From the NCBI GenBank assembly GCA_938074745.1, contig CALJEJ010000024.1, positions 1 to 35,510 of the forward strand: a DNA stretch of 35,510 nucleotides, given 5' to 3'. Below, piece by piece: positions 17,407 through 24,821 of the stretch. Position 1 is the first letter of the stretch; each line of letters opens with the position of its first letter. A program made the translations under genes and the position numbers. The notes beneath the pieces are model-generated. The model was given only the letters and a program-made list of their open reading frames with translations, did not search any database and was not told where the DNA came from. The DNA is from an uncultured Endomicrobiia bacterium (lineage in GTDB: Bacteria; Elusimicrobiota; Endomicrobiia; DTEH01).

Positions 17407-18533
17407 ATTTAATAACACCTGTTATTTTAATGAATATAATTTTGTTCATAATAACAGTGTTACTTATTTTTGCAGAAAGTGTCCTTGTACCACACAAAAT
17501 ATGTAAAGTTGTGATTAACAAAGAAAGAGTATTTACAACTGAAAGTGGAGCTTCATTACTTAGTTTTTTTACTAAAAACAAAATATTTATTCCCTCAGCC
17601 TGTGGTGGGAAAGCAACCTGTGGCCATTGTAAAATAAAAGTTTTAAACGGTGGTGGACCAATCTTACCTACCGAAGAAGTTTTTATTACTCAAAAGGAAA
17701 AATCTGCAGGGATACGTCTTGCATGCCAGGTGAAAATCAAACAAGATATTGAAGTTTATCTCCCTGAACATTTGTTTGAAGCAAAAGAATATCAAGCAGT
17801 TGTTGAAGAAATCAGTTCACTTACTCATGATATTAAACATTTTACTTTAAAACTTTTAGAACCAAAAACAATAAACTTTAAGCCAGGCCAGTATATACAA
17901 ATTAAAGTTCCGGGGACTGAAGAGTTCCGTGCATATTCTATAGCTTCTTCTCCAAGGCAAAATGATAGAATTGAATTAATAATACGACTTGTTCATGGTG
18001 GATTGTGTTCAACATATATGCACAATGTACTTGAGGTAGGTGATAAAGTTGTATTCACAGGACCATTTGGCGAGTTTTTCCTTCGTGAAGAGTCTGACAA
18101 GGAAATAATATGTATCGCTGGTGGATGTGGTATGTCACCAATAAGGTCTATAATTTTATATTTAGCTGAACTTGGGATGCCAAGAAAAGTTACATATTTT
18201 TTTGGTGCGAGAACAAAAAAAGACTTATTCTATGTTGAAGAGATGACAGAACTTGAAAAAAAATATCCAAATTTTAAATTTATTCCTGCGTTGTCTGAAC
18301 CAGAACCAGAAGATAAATGGGAAGGCGAAGTCGGACTTATAACACAAGTTGTGGAAAGATATCTTGATATATATATGAACGGGCGATATGAGATATATTT
18401 ATCTGGAAGATATGAGGGAGCAGGTGTATTAGAGTCATATTTATGTGGTCCACCACCAATGATAGACGCAGCAATAAAAGTTCTGACAAAAAAAGGTGTG
18501 CATATAGAAAATGTTTATTATGATAAATTCTGA
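17403..18533 (+). CDS. nqrF: NQR subunit F, NADH-oxidising 2Fe-2S flavoprotein
   Basis: The electron-input subunit, 376 residues. An N-terminal helix (about 4-27) anchors it. The [2Fe-2S] domain has CGGKATCGHC...RLACQV, the FAD/NADH reductase domain has RAYSIASSP, GPFGEFF, GGCGMSPIRS and CGPPPM, and the C-terminus ends with a conserved DKF-type tail. RnfB has no such reductase module, so NADH entry here is of NQR type. Between VVERYL and YLCGPPPM it has about 20 extra residues with an internal echo (NGRYEIYLSGRYEGAG), not expected in NqrF. It is the last gene of the nqr operon. A GTG-start prenyltransferase follows. Confidence 0.93.
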   Translation: MNLITPVILMNIILFIITVLLIFAESVLVPHKICKVVINKERVFTTESGASLLSFFTKNKIFIPSACGGKATCGHCKIKVLNGGGPILPTEEVFITQKEKSAGIRLACQVKIKQDIEVYLPEHLFEAKEYQAVVEEISSLTHDIKHFTLKLLEPKTINFKPGQYIQIKVPGTEEFRAYSIASSPRQNDRIELIIRLVHGGLCSTYMHNVLEVGDKVVFTGPFGEFFLREESDKEIICIAGGCGMSPIRSIILYLAELGMPRKVTYFFGARTKKDLFYVEEMTELEKKYPNFKFIPALSEPEPEDKWEGEVGLITQVVERYLDIYMNGRYEIYLSGRYEGAGVLESYLCGPPPMIDAAIKVLTKKGVHIENVYYDKF

Positions 18534-18560
18534 AAATATAAAAGGAGTTGTAGGTCTATT

Positions 18561-19487
18561 GTGAAAGAAAGGTTCAAAGTCTGGCTTAAAGCAATAAGGT
18601 GGCATTTTTTTACTGCTACTATAGTGCCAGTAGTATTAGGTGCTGCGATAGCATGGTATCAATTAGGTAAGTTTAACTGGATAAATTTCTTTTTAGTTTT
18701 GATTGGTGGAATTTTTATCCATGCAGGATTAAATTTAGCAAATGATTATTTTGATCATACTTCAGGTGTGGACGAAGTTAATCAGTTCCCAACTATTTTT
18801 AGTGGTGGAAGTCGTGTAATCCAAGAAAAACTTATTGCTGCTGAGAAAGTACTTATAGCAAGTATTTGCTGTTTTCTTATAGGGATTGGTATTGGGTTAT
18901 ATCTTAATTCAATTTTGCCAGGGAATATACTCCTAATTATAGGTATCGTAGGAATATTTTTAGCATTTTTTTATACTGCTGACCCGCTTAGGATTGGGTA
19001 TACAGGTATTGGTGAGATATGTTGCGGTATAGGGTTTGGTCCTGTTATGGTTTTAGGTTCATATTATGTCCAAGCACAGCAACTATCATGGCTACCATTT
19101 TTTGGTTCAGTCCCTGTAGGTATTCTTATTGCTTTAGTTCTTTACATAAACGAATTTCCTGACTATGATGCTGACAAAAAAGTAGGGAAAAAAACTTTAG
19201 TAGTTCTTTTAGGAAAGAAGAAAGCAATTAGAATCTATTATTTACTTTTGTGGCTTGTTTATCTTTGGATTATTTTAGGAGTGATTACAAAACTCTTACC
19301 TTATTTTGCATTGATAGTATTTTTTACACTTCCATTGTGTCTTAAAGCAATTAATATAGCAAAGTCAAATTATGATAAAATTTATGAATTACTTCCAACT
19401 AATGCTATAACTGTTGTACTACATTTAACAATAGGTCTTTTTTTAAGCGGAAGTTATATATTAGAAAAAATGATTTTCGGTAATTAA
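18561..19487 (+). CDS. UbiA-superfamily prenyltransferase, MenA-like
   Basis: An integral membrane prenyltransferase of 308 residues that attaches a polyprenyl chain to an aromatic quinone precursor. The first diphosphate/Mg site is NDYFDHTSGVDE and the second is NEFPDYDADKKVGKKTL. About eight or nine hydrophobic helices are visible. The NDYFDhxxGxD form is closer to MenA (1,4-dihydroxy-2-naphthoate prenyltransferase) than to UbiA. It starts at GTG with aaaggag upstream, 28 bases after nqrF, and the polyprenyl synthase lies 2 kb on. A link to the quinone used by NQR and by the NrfD-type enzyme is likely. Confidence 0.87.
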   Translation: MKERFKVWLKAIRWHFFTATIVPVVLGAAIAWYQLGKFNWINFFLVLIGGIFIHAGLNLANDYFDHTSGVDEVNQFPTIFSGGSRVIQEKLIAAEKVLIASICCFLIGIGIGLYLNSILPGNILLIIGIVGIFLAFFYTADPLRIGYTGIGEICCGIGFGPVMVLGSYYVQAQQLSWLPFFGSVPVGILIALVLYINEFPDYDADKKVGKKTLVVLLGKKKAIRIYYLLLWLVYLWIILGVITKLLPYFALIVFFTLPLCLKAINIAKSNYDKIYELLPTNAITVVLHLTIGLFLSGSYILEKMIFGN

Positions 19488-19495
19488 ATAGATTA

Positions 19496-20881
19496 ATGAA
19501 TGAACTAAAAAAATTAATCTCAGAAGAAGAAGTTAGAGAAAAATTAAGACAGTTTATCAATTTAAGATGGAAAGAAAATTTAAAATGGCTTGTTAATTTA
19601 AGATGGATATCTGTCATTGCTGTATTTGTTGTAATTACTGCTACAAAATATGTATTAAAGATAGACTTACCTTTACTTCCTTTATATTTTGGGAACCTTG
19701 CGTTACTTTTGAGTAATATTTTGTTTTTCTTTTATCTTCAACAACTTAAATCCTTTGATGAAACTGATAAAAATTTTTTCAACAAAGCAAACAGGTTCGC
19801 TAATGTTCAAATTTCAATAGATTTGATTTTACTTACTTATTTAATTCATTTTTCTGGTGGCATAGAGAACCCATTCATATTTTATTTTATTTTTCATATG
19901 GTTATTGCCAGTATCCTGTTATCAAACAAAGCAGCATATTTTCAGGCTACATTAGCAGTTTTACTCTTAGGAGTAGTCACTATAGGAGAATATTCAAGAA
20001 ATCTTACACATCACCATCTGGCTGGGTTTGTACCTGAAGGACTTTGTTTATCTCCTAAATATCTTTTAGGTGTATTTTCTGTTTTTGTTAGTACGTTATA
20101 TTTGACTGTATATATGGCAACCCGTATTGTTAACCGATTAAGAATGGAAGAAAAAGAACTTGTAATAGCAAATATGAAATTAGAACAGCAGGATAGATTA
20201 AAATCGCAATATGTTCTAACTGTAGCACATGATTTACAATCACCACTTTCTACAATACAAAGTTGTCTTAAAGTTGTCTTAAGTGACTTAACTGGCGAAA
20301 TTTCTGAAAAATCAAGAGAGATGGTTGCTCGTGCAGAACAACGAACAAGGTATCTGTTACAGTTTGTTAAAGACCTCTTAGACCTTTCTAAGATTAGAGC
20401 AGAAAAAGAATTGGAGAAAAAATCTGTCTCATTGTCTGAGATAATAAATAAAGTAATTGGACAGCTAAGACCGAAAGCGGAAGAGAAACAACTCGTTTTG
20501 GTATTTAAAAATTCTGGGAACCGAACAACAGTTTCTGCCAACCCTGAGTCAATAGAACACTTACTGTTTAATTTAATAGATAATGCTATAAAGTATACTC
20601 CCTGGGGTGGAAAAATTACCGTGGAGTATCAACCAGCAACTGTTGATAATTATATCCAAGTTTCTATTATAGACACAGGTATTGGTATACCTCAAGAAGA
20701 ATTACCTCATATATTTGAAGATTTTTATAGAGCGAAAAATGCTCAAACTTTTGAAAAAGACGGCACAGGACTCGGACTCTCTATTGTTAAACAAATTATT
20801 GAAGCACATAATGGCAAAATCTGGGTAGAAAGTCAAGTAGGTAAGGGTACTAAATTTACATTTATTTTGCCAAAAGGTTGA
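19496..20881 (+). CDS. RegB/PrrB-like quinone-sensing histidine kinase
   Basis: A 461-residue kinase with about six N-terminal membrane helices. LRW at the start and the loop motif GGIENPF (121-127) match the GGXXNPF heptapeptide that binds quinone in RegB/PrrB. Catalytic core: H245 in TVAHDLQSP, N-box FNLIDNAIKYTP, DTGIGIP and DGTGLGLSIV. It begins 9 bases after the prenyltransferase. The following CheY-like regulator is its probable partner. The neighbourhood (NQR, quinone prenylation, polyprenyl chain) fits sensing of quinone pool redox state. The RegB redox cysteine was not assigned with confidence. Confidence 0.88.
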   Translation: MNELKKLISEEEVREKLRQFINLRWKENLKWLVNLRWISVIAVFVVITATKYVLKIDLPLLPLYFGNLALLLSNILFFFYLQQLKSFDETDKNFFNKANRFANVQISIDLILLTYLIHFSGGIENPFIFYFIFHMVIASILLSNKAAYFQATLAVLLLGVVTIGEYSRNLTHHHLAGFVPEGLCLSPKYLLGVFSVFVSTLYLTVYMATRIVNRLRMEEKELVIANMKLEQQDRLKSQYVLTVAHDLQSPLSTIQSCLKVVLSDLTGEISEKSREMVARAEQRTRYLLQFVKDLLDLSKIRAEKELEKKSVSLSEIINKVIGQLRPKAEEKQLVLVFKNSGNRTTVSANPESIEHLLFNLIDNAIKYTPWGGKITVEYQPATVDNYIQVSIIDTGIGIPQEELPHIFEDFYRAKNAQTFEKDGTGLGLSIVKQIIEAHNGKIWVESQVGKGTKFTFILPKG

Positions 20882-20936
20882 AAAAAATATCCATGGTTGT
20901 CAATCCACGCTCAATATAGAATATCTAATCTGTGAA

Positions 20937-21008
20937 CCATTGACCGTGGACTATGGACCATGGACTATGGACCGTGGACTGTGGACTATGGACCGTGGAC
21001 CATGGACT
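20937..21008 (+). repeat. Tandem GGACYRTGGAC repeat upstream of the response regulator
   Basis: About seven degenerate 9-10 bp units (GTGGACTAT, GGACCATGGACTAT, GGACCGTGGACTGT) run uninterrupted. They are the reverse complement of the GTCCATAGTCCAC words at 14521-14558 and 30510-30600. They happen to be open in the regulator's frame. Confidence 0.85.
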
Positions 21009-21029
21009 AAAAAAGGGGGCAAAACAAAC

Positions 21030-21461
21030 ATGGACCAAAAAAAGATTTTAATTATTGAAGATGACATTGACGCAATTGAAGCAATGAAAGTAGTCTTGGA
21101 ATCAAAAAAGTATCAAGTAATTTTTGCTACCGATGGTAAAGAAGGCTTTGAAAAAGCAAAATCAGAAAGACCTGATTTGATTATTTTAGATGTGATGATG
21201 CAGCGTACTACTGAAGGGTTTGATGTAGCACAAAATTTAAGAAGAAATGAACAAACAAGGTATATTCCTATCCTGATGATTACTGCTATAACACAAAAAA
21301 CAGGCTTCCCGTTTTCTCCACAGACAGATGGCGAGTTTCTTCCAGTTGACGATTTTGTTGAAAAACCTATCCAGCCAGAAGATTTATTAAAAAGAGTTGA
21401 AACACTTTTAACTCTTCCAAAAGATAAAATAAATGTTGAAGGTAAGAAAACAATTTTGTAG
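21030..21461 (+). CDS. Single-domain (CheY-like) response regulator
   Basis: A receiver domain of 144 residues, beginning MDQKKILIIEDDID, with phosphoacceptor Asp in LIILDVMMQ and the conserved Lys in FVEKPI. The loop TGFPFSPQTDGEFLPVDDF before the Lys is seen in a subset of stand-alone receivers. The ORF track starts at 20940, but those 30 residues (DYGPWTMDRGLWTMDRG) are translated repeat. The ATG at 21030, 10 bases after AGGGGG, is a much better start. No output domain is present. It probably receives phosphate from the preceding RegB-like kinase. Confidence 0.88.
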   Translation: MDQKKILIIEDDIDAIEAMKVVLESKKYQVIFATDGKEGFEKAKSERPDLIILDVMMQRTTEGFDVAQNLRRNEQTRYIPILMITAITQKTGFPFSPQTDGEFLPVDDFVEKPIQPEDLLKRVETLLTLPKDKINVEGKKTIL

Positions 21462-21489
21462 ATGGTTACAAGTGTGTTGAAAAAAACAC

Positions 21490-21523
21490 GATTACAGAGA
21501 TTAAAAATATGATTACAGAGATT
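21490..21523 (+). repeat. 21-bp direct repeat GATTACAGAGATT overlapping the next start codon
   Basis: GATTACAGAGATT occurs at 21490-21502 and again at 21511-21523. The second copy includes the end of the ATG and encodes the first residues (MITEIEN) of the polyprenyl synthase. Confidence 0.6.
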
Positions 21524-22414
21524 GAAAACAAAAATAAAATAGACCTAAGAAATATTTACGAACCAATATCTACAGAATTATCCAATGTTGAGATAGAACT
21601 GAAGAACCAAATAAATGATATAGTTGGTCAATTCACAATGGCTAGTACTAAACAAGTTATTGAACACTTTTTTAGAACTCCGGGGAAACTTCTTCGTCCC
21701 GCGTTAGTTTTATTATCCGCTAAATCTGTTACTAATCACAAATCACTAAACACTAATCACTTGGTTCAATTAGCCACAGCAGTTGAACTTATCCATAACG
21801 CTTCTCTTATCCATGATGACATAATTGATGAAGCAACTGTCCGTAGAGGCCAGTCAAGTATAAACAACAAATTTGGGAACAAAATTGCAGTCCTTGCAGG
21901 TGATATATTATACGCACGCGCTTTTTCTATTTTGATAAATAGTCCACGGTCCACAGTCAATAGTCAGATATTAGAAATTATTTCTAAATGCGTAGAAAAG
22001 ATGTGTGATGGCGAAATTAACGAACTTAGTATTGGAGTAGAGCCTTTAGGCTCGTCTACCAGGACTAAAATCTCTGCTATTGAAGAATATCTGAAGATAA
22101 TAGAAAACAAAACTGCATCGTTTATGTCTGCTTGTTGCGAGTGTGGTGCAATATTAGGTGCAGCAGAAGAAAAAATACTTAAAGCATTAAAAGATTTTGG
22201 ATTTTACTTTGGTATGACTTATCAAATAGTTGACGATTATATAGACAGAGATTCAGGAGTAGAACCTTTAGGTTCGTTACCGGGGCTAAAGCCACTACTC
22301 CAATATGCAGACGAATTTGTTCTTAAGTCAAAACAATCAATTGAAATTTTGCCTGATTCTGTTTTTAAAGAAAAATTATTTGATTTAGTTGATTATATCT
22401 CAGGTCAAATATGA
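21509..22414 (+). CDS. ispB: Polyprenyl diphosphate synthase (IspB family) with four repeat-derived insertions
   Basis: A trans-prenyltransferase making the long isoprenoid chain for quinone. Landmarks are GKLLRPALVLLSA, first aspartate motif DDIIDEA (103-109) with RRG, and second motif DDYIDRDSG (242-250). Four segments look inserted and are encoded by spacer repeats: TNHKSLNTNH (about 75-84), NSPRSTVNSQ (144-153), VEPLGSSTRT (177-186) and VEPLGSLPGLKP (251-262). At 301 residues it is still somewhat short for the family because the C-terminus is trimmed. Catalytic residues are intact, so it is probably active. Its stop overlaps the mobB start (ATGA). Confidence 0.9.
   Translation: MITEIENKNKIDLRNIYEPISTELSNVEIELKNQINDIVGQFTMASTKQVIEHFFRTPGKLLRPALVLLSAKSVTNHKSLNTNHLVQLATAVELIHNASLIHDDIIDEATVRRGQSSINNKFGNKIAVLAGDILYARAFSILINSPRSTVNSQILEIISKCVEKMCDGEINELSIGVEPLGSSTRTKISAIEEYLKIIENKTASFMSACCECGAILGAAEEKILKALKDFGFYFGMTYQIVDDYIDRDSGVEPLGSLPGLKPLLQYADEFVLKSKQSIEILPDSVFKEKLFDLVDYISGQI
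21729..21760 (+). repeat. CACTAATCAC repeat inside ispB
   Basis: ACTAATCACAAATCACTAAA + CACTAATCAC is the CCACTAA-type spacer repeat, translated as TNHKSLNTNH. Confidence 0.75.
21938..21966 (+). repeat. GTCCACGGTCCAC repeat inside ispB
   Basis: ATAGTCCACGGTCCACAGTC + AATAGTCAG matches the GTCCAYRGTCCA family and is translated as NSPRSTVNSQ. Confidence 0.75.
22034..22060 (+). repeat. GGAGTAG palindrome (left half) inside ispB
   Basis: GGAGTAGAGCCTTTAGGCTC + GTCTACC, a half element with its own hairpin, read as GVEPLGSST. Confidence 0.88.
22256..22301 (+). repeat. Full-length GGAGTAG palindrome inside ispB
   Basis: A 46-bp inverted repeat, GGAGTAGAACCTTTAGGTTC + GTTAC and CGGGGCTAAAGCCACTACTC + C, read as GVEPLGSLPGLKPLL immediately after the second aspartate motif. 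Confidence 0.9.
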
Positions 22415-23049
22415 AACCAATAATTTCAATAGTAGGTAAAAAAAACAGTGGGAAAACAACTTTGATTGAAAAAATTATCCCAGAATTAACAAAACGTGGC
22501 TACAAAGTAGGTGCAATAAAACATGATGTTCATGAATTTGAAATTGACCATGAAGGTAAAGACACCTGGAGAATGACAAAAGCAGGTGCAGATACAGTGG
22601 TGATCGCATCGGATAAAAAATTAGCCATGATAAAAATGTTAGGAGTAGACCCTTTAGGGTCGTTTCACGAGGCTAAAGCCTCTACTTCTGAGGGAATTTC
22701 AATAGACCAAATTGCTGAATGGTTATTTCCTGATGTTGACCCTGTTAGAAATATGCCCACCATTCACGAAAGGCAAGAGGCCGATACACAAGTGCATCGG
22801 ATTTCTAACGGGGTGGATATTATCATAACCGAAGGATATAAACGAGAAAATAAACCTAAAATTGAGGTAACTCAAACTGGTGAACTACTTTGTAGCCAGG
22901 ATGATAATTTGATTGCTGTTGTCTTCAATCCTTTACTAACCACTAACAACCAATCGCTAATCACTAATCTGAATGTCCCTTGTTTCAACATAAATGAAAC
23001 AGAAAAAATTGTAGACTTAATTGAAGAAAAATTTTTGAAAAGAGGTTAA
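22411..23049 (+). CDS. mobB: MobB, molybdopterin-guanine dinucleotide biosynthesis adaptor
   Basis: A P-loop GTPase-like partner of MobA, 212 residues against about 165-175 usual. Walker A is GKKNSGKTTLIEK, followed by the conserved GYKVGAIKHDVHEFEIDHEGKDTWRMTKAGAD and IIITEGYKRENKPKIEV. The extra length comes from three repeat-derived insertions: GVDPLGSFHEAKASTSEG, PVRNMPTIHERQ...RISNGVD, and LTTNNQSLITNLN. It starts inside the ispB stop and precedes the molybdoenzyme cluster; mobA lies after tatC. It presumably helps make the bis-MGD cofactor for the 25855 gene. Confidence 0.92.
   Translation: MKPIISIVGKKNSGKTTLIEKIIPELTKRGYKVGAIKHDVHEFEIDHEGKDTWRMTKAGADTVVIASDKKLAMIKMLGVDPLGSFHEAKASTSEGISIDQIAEWLFPDVDPVRNMPTIHERQEADTQVHRISNGVDIIITEGYKRENKPKIEVTQTGELLCSQDDNLIAVVFNPLLTTNNQSLITNLNVPCFNINETEKIVDLIEEKFLKRG
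22642..22688 (+). repeat. Full-length GGAGTAG palindrome inside mobB
   Basis: GGAGTAGACCCTTTAGGGTC + GTTT, then CACGAGGCTAAAGCCTCTAC + TTC. The halves differ in sequence but each keeps base pairing. Read as GVDPLGSFHEAKASTS. Confidence 0.9.
22735..22818 (+). repeat. Second palindrome family (GTTAGAAAT...ATTTCTAAC) inside mobB
   Basis: Outer arms ACCCTGTTAGAAAT and ATTTCTAACGGGGT pair over 14 bases with one mismatch. An inner palindrome CCGATACACAAGTGCATCGG sits beside the right arm. The element is flanked by GTTGAC and GTGGAT, both coding Val-Asp, which looks like a target duplication. Confidence 0.85.
22933..22975 (+). repeat. CTAACCACTAAC repeat inside mobB
   Basis: TTACTAACCACTAACAACCA + ATCGCTAATCACTAATCTG, translated as LTTNNQSLITNL near the C-terminus. 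Confidence 0.7.
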
Positions 23050-23057
23050 GAACAAAA

Positions 23058-24077
23058 ATGAAAAACAAAATTGCAATAGTTAGTTTAGTGGCAGGTTTAG
23101 TTGTTTGGACAATTGGTAATATATATTCTGAACCAGTAGAATCAGGTTTTGGAAAAATCAAACTCAATGGACTTCTTCAGTTCTGGTACCAAAATGACAA
23201 CAGTGCTACACCTAAAGATACATTTCGGCTTCGTAGAGCAGAAATAAAACTCTCAGGTGAAATAAACCCTGTTGCTTCTTGTGCTGTGATGATTGACCCG
23301 GCACAGGTAAGAGAAGACGATGTTACAAAAAAGCAGCATGGAGAAATAACTTCTGTTGGAAGAAAATCACCATTACAGGATTTCGTGATAAGTTTGAAAC
23401 CACATAAATGCTTTTTTATTGATTTTGGACAATTTAAAATCCCGTTTGGTATGGAAGGGCTTGAGAGTTCAGCAAAACTTGACCTTGTAGAACGCTCCGC
23501 TCTTTCTTCACAATTTAAATGGTCTGATTACAGAGATATCGGAATTGCTATCAAGGGCGATTTTGAAGTAGGTGATATAAAAATTCAGCCTACAGTTGGG
23601 TTCTTTAACGGTGAAGGACAAAATAAACTTGATGTAAACGAACCGATAGATTTTGCAAGTAGGTTGGTTGTGAAACCGATTGATGTATTACATTTAGGTA
23701 TAGGTTACTATAATGGCAAAAAAGGTGAGACTGAGAAAGATAATTCCCGTACCGGGATAGAAGCAAAGTTTGTTAAGGGACCGATTTCTATTTATGGCGA
23801 ATATGCAACTGGCAAAAGCGAGGACAAAGAGAAACTGACATATTACATTACTGCTTGTTATAAATTCCTTAATTCTTGGCAAGCAGTGATAAGATACGAT
23901 TGGTATGACCCTGATACTAACAAAGTTGATGATGAAAAACATGAAGGCACAATCGGGCTAAATTACTTCATTGAAAAACATAATGCAAAAATACAACTCA
24001 ATTATGTTTATCGTGGAGAAAAAGGAACAATGGTTGACGACGATGTTATTAGATTAAATGTTCAAATAAGTTATTAA
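23058..24077 (+). CDS. Outer-membrane porin, OprP/OprO (phosphate-selective) family
   Basis: A 339-residue outer-membrane beta-barrel with a signal peptide (KNKIAIVSLVAGLVVWTIGNIYSEP). It then has alternating amphipathic strands, FRLRRAEIKLSGEINP, FIDFGQFKIPFGME...SSAKLDLVERS, DIGIAIKG and a terminal aromatic residue (NVQISY). The FGQFK(I/V)PFG and ERS pattern is typical of the phosphate-selective porin family, although such porins also pass other anions. It starts 9 bases after mobB and ends 9 bases before the molybdoenzyme FeS subunit. It may admit the enzyme's oxyanion substrate. Confidence 0.87.
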   Translation: MKNKIAIVSLVAGLVVWTIGNIYSEPVESGFGKIKLNGLLQFWYQNDNSATPKDTFRLRRAEIKLSGEINPVASCAVMIDPAQVREDDVTKKQHGEITSVGRKSPLQDFVISLKPHKCFFIDFGQFKIPFGMEGLESSAKLDLVERSALSSQFKWSDYRDIGIAIKGDFEVGDIKIQPTVGFFNGEGQNKLDVNEPIDFASRLVVKPIDVLHLGIGYYNGKKGETEKDNSRTGIEAKFVKGPISIYGEYATGKSEDKEKLTYYITACYKFLNSWQAVIRYDWYDPDTNKVDDEKHEGTIGLNYFIEKHNAKIQLNYVYRGEKGTMVDDDVIRLNVQISY

Positions 24078-24086
24078 AAAGAGCAT

Positions 24087-24821
24087 ATGTCAACAAAAAT
24101 TAAAGAAGATATTTTAATAAGAATGCAGAATGACTTAAAAAGGGCACTAACTAAACCAGTAGAAAAAAGAAAATGGGCTATGTTAATTGATTTAAGAAAA
24201 TGTGTTGGCTGTCATGCTTGTACTATTGCCTGCAAAGCAGAAAATGTTTTACCTCCGGGAGTTGTGTATCGTAGAGTTCTTGAAATAGAATCAGGTAAGT
24301 ATCCTGATGTAGAAAGACATTTCGTACCAGTATTATGTAACCATTGTGATAAAACTCCATGTGTAGATGCCTGCCCGGTTAAAGCAACAAAAAAAAGAGT
24401 AGATGGTATTGTAGATATAGATTATAATCATTGTATTGGTTGTAGAGCGTGTCTAAATGCATGTCCATATGGAGCAAGAACATCAGATTTTGGCAAGTTC
24501 TATACCCAAGACACACCAAAAATTCAACCATATGAATTGAGGCCTGCGTTTGAATATCAGAAAAAATGGTATAGGAAAAAAGGTAACTCACCAATAGGAA
24601 ATGCTAGGAAGTGCCATTTTTGTCTTCACAGAATAGAATCCGGACTACTTCCGGAATGTGTAGTTACTTGTATTGGCAAAGCAACATATTTTGGTGATAT
24701 AGAAGACAAAAGTAGTTTAATTTTTGAAATTATAAATAGCAACAATGTAAAAGTATTGAAGGAAAAACTTAAACTAAAACCAAGAGTATATTATATAGGA
24801 CTTAAAGAGGAGTTGTTGTGA
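24087..24821 (+). CDS. Four-cluster ferredoxin-like subunit of molybdoenzyme (TtrB/PsrB/DmsB type)
   Basis: The electron-transfer subunit, 244 residues, with four cysteine clusters: [37 protein letters not shown] and the last CHFC...CVVTC. It would carry electrons between the NrfD-type quinol anchor and the Mo subunit. No signal peptide is visible, so export would be by riding with the Tat-signal-bearing catalytic subunit. The gene ends in a GTGA overlap with the next. The size and the order FeS, anchor, catalytic resemble ttrBCA (TtrB about 250). Confidence 0.92.
   Translation: MSTKIKEDILIRMQNDLKRALTKPVEKRKWAMLIDLRKCVGCHACTIACKAENVLPPGVVYRRVLEIESGKYPDVERHFVPVLCNHCDKTPCVDACPVKATKKRVDGIVDIDYNHCIGCRACLNACPYGARTSDFGKFYTQDTPKIQPYELRPAFEYQKKWYRKKGNSPIGNARKCHFCLHRIESGLLPECVVTCIGKATYFGDIEDKSSLIFEIINSNNVKVLKEKLKLKPRVYYIGLKEELL

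Noticed and set aside
20940-21029. N-terminal 30 residues of the response regulator ORF
   Set aside because: They are translated minisatellite. A good ribosome-binding site and the conserved receiver start point to the ATG at 21030.
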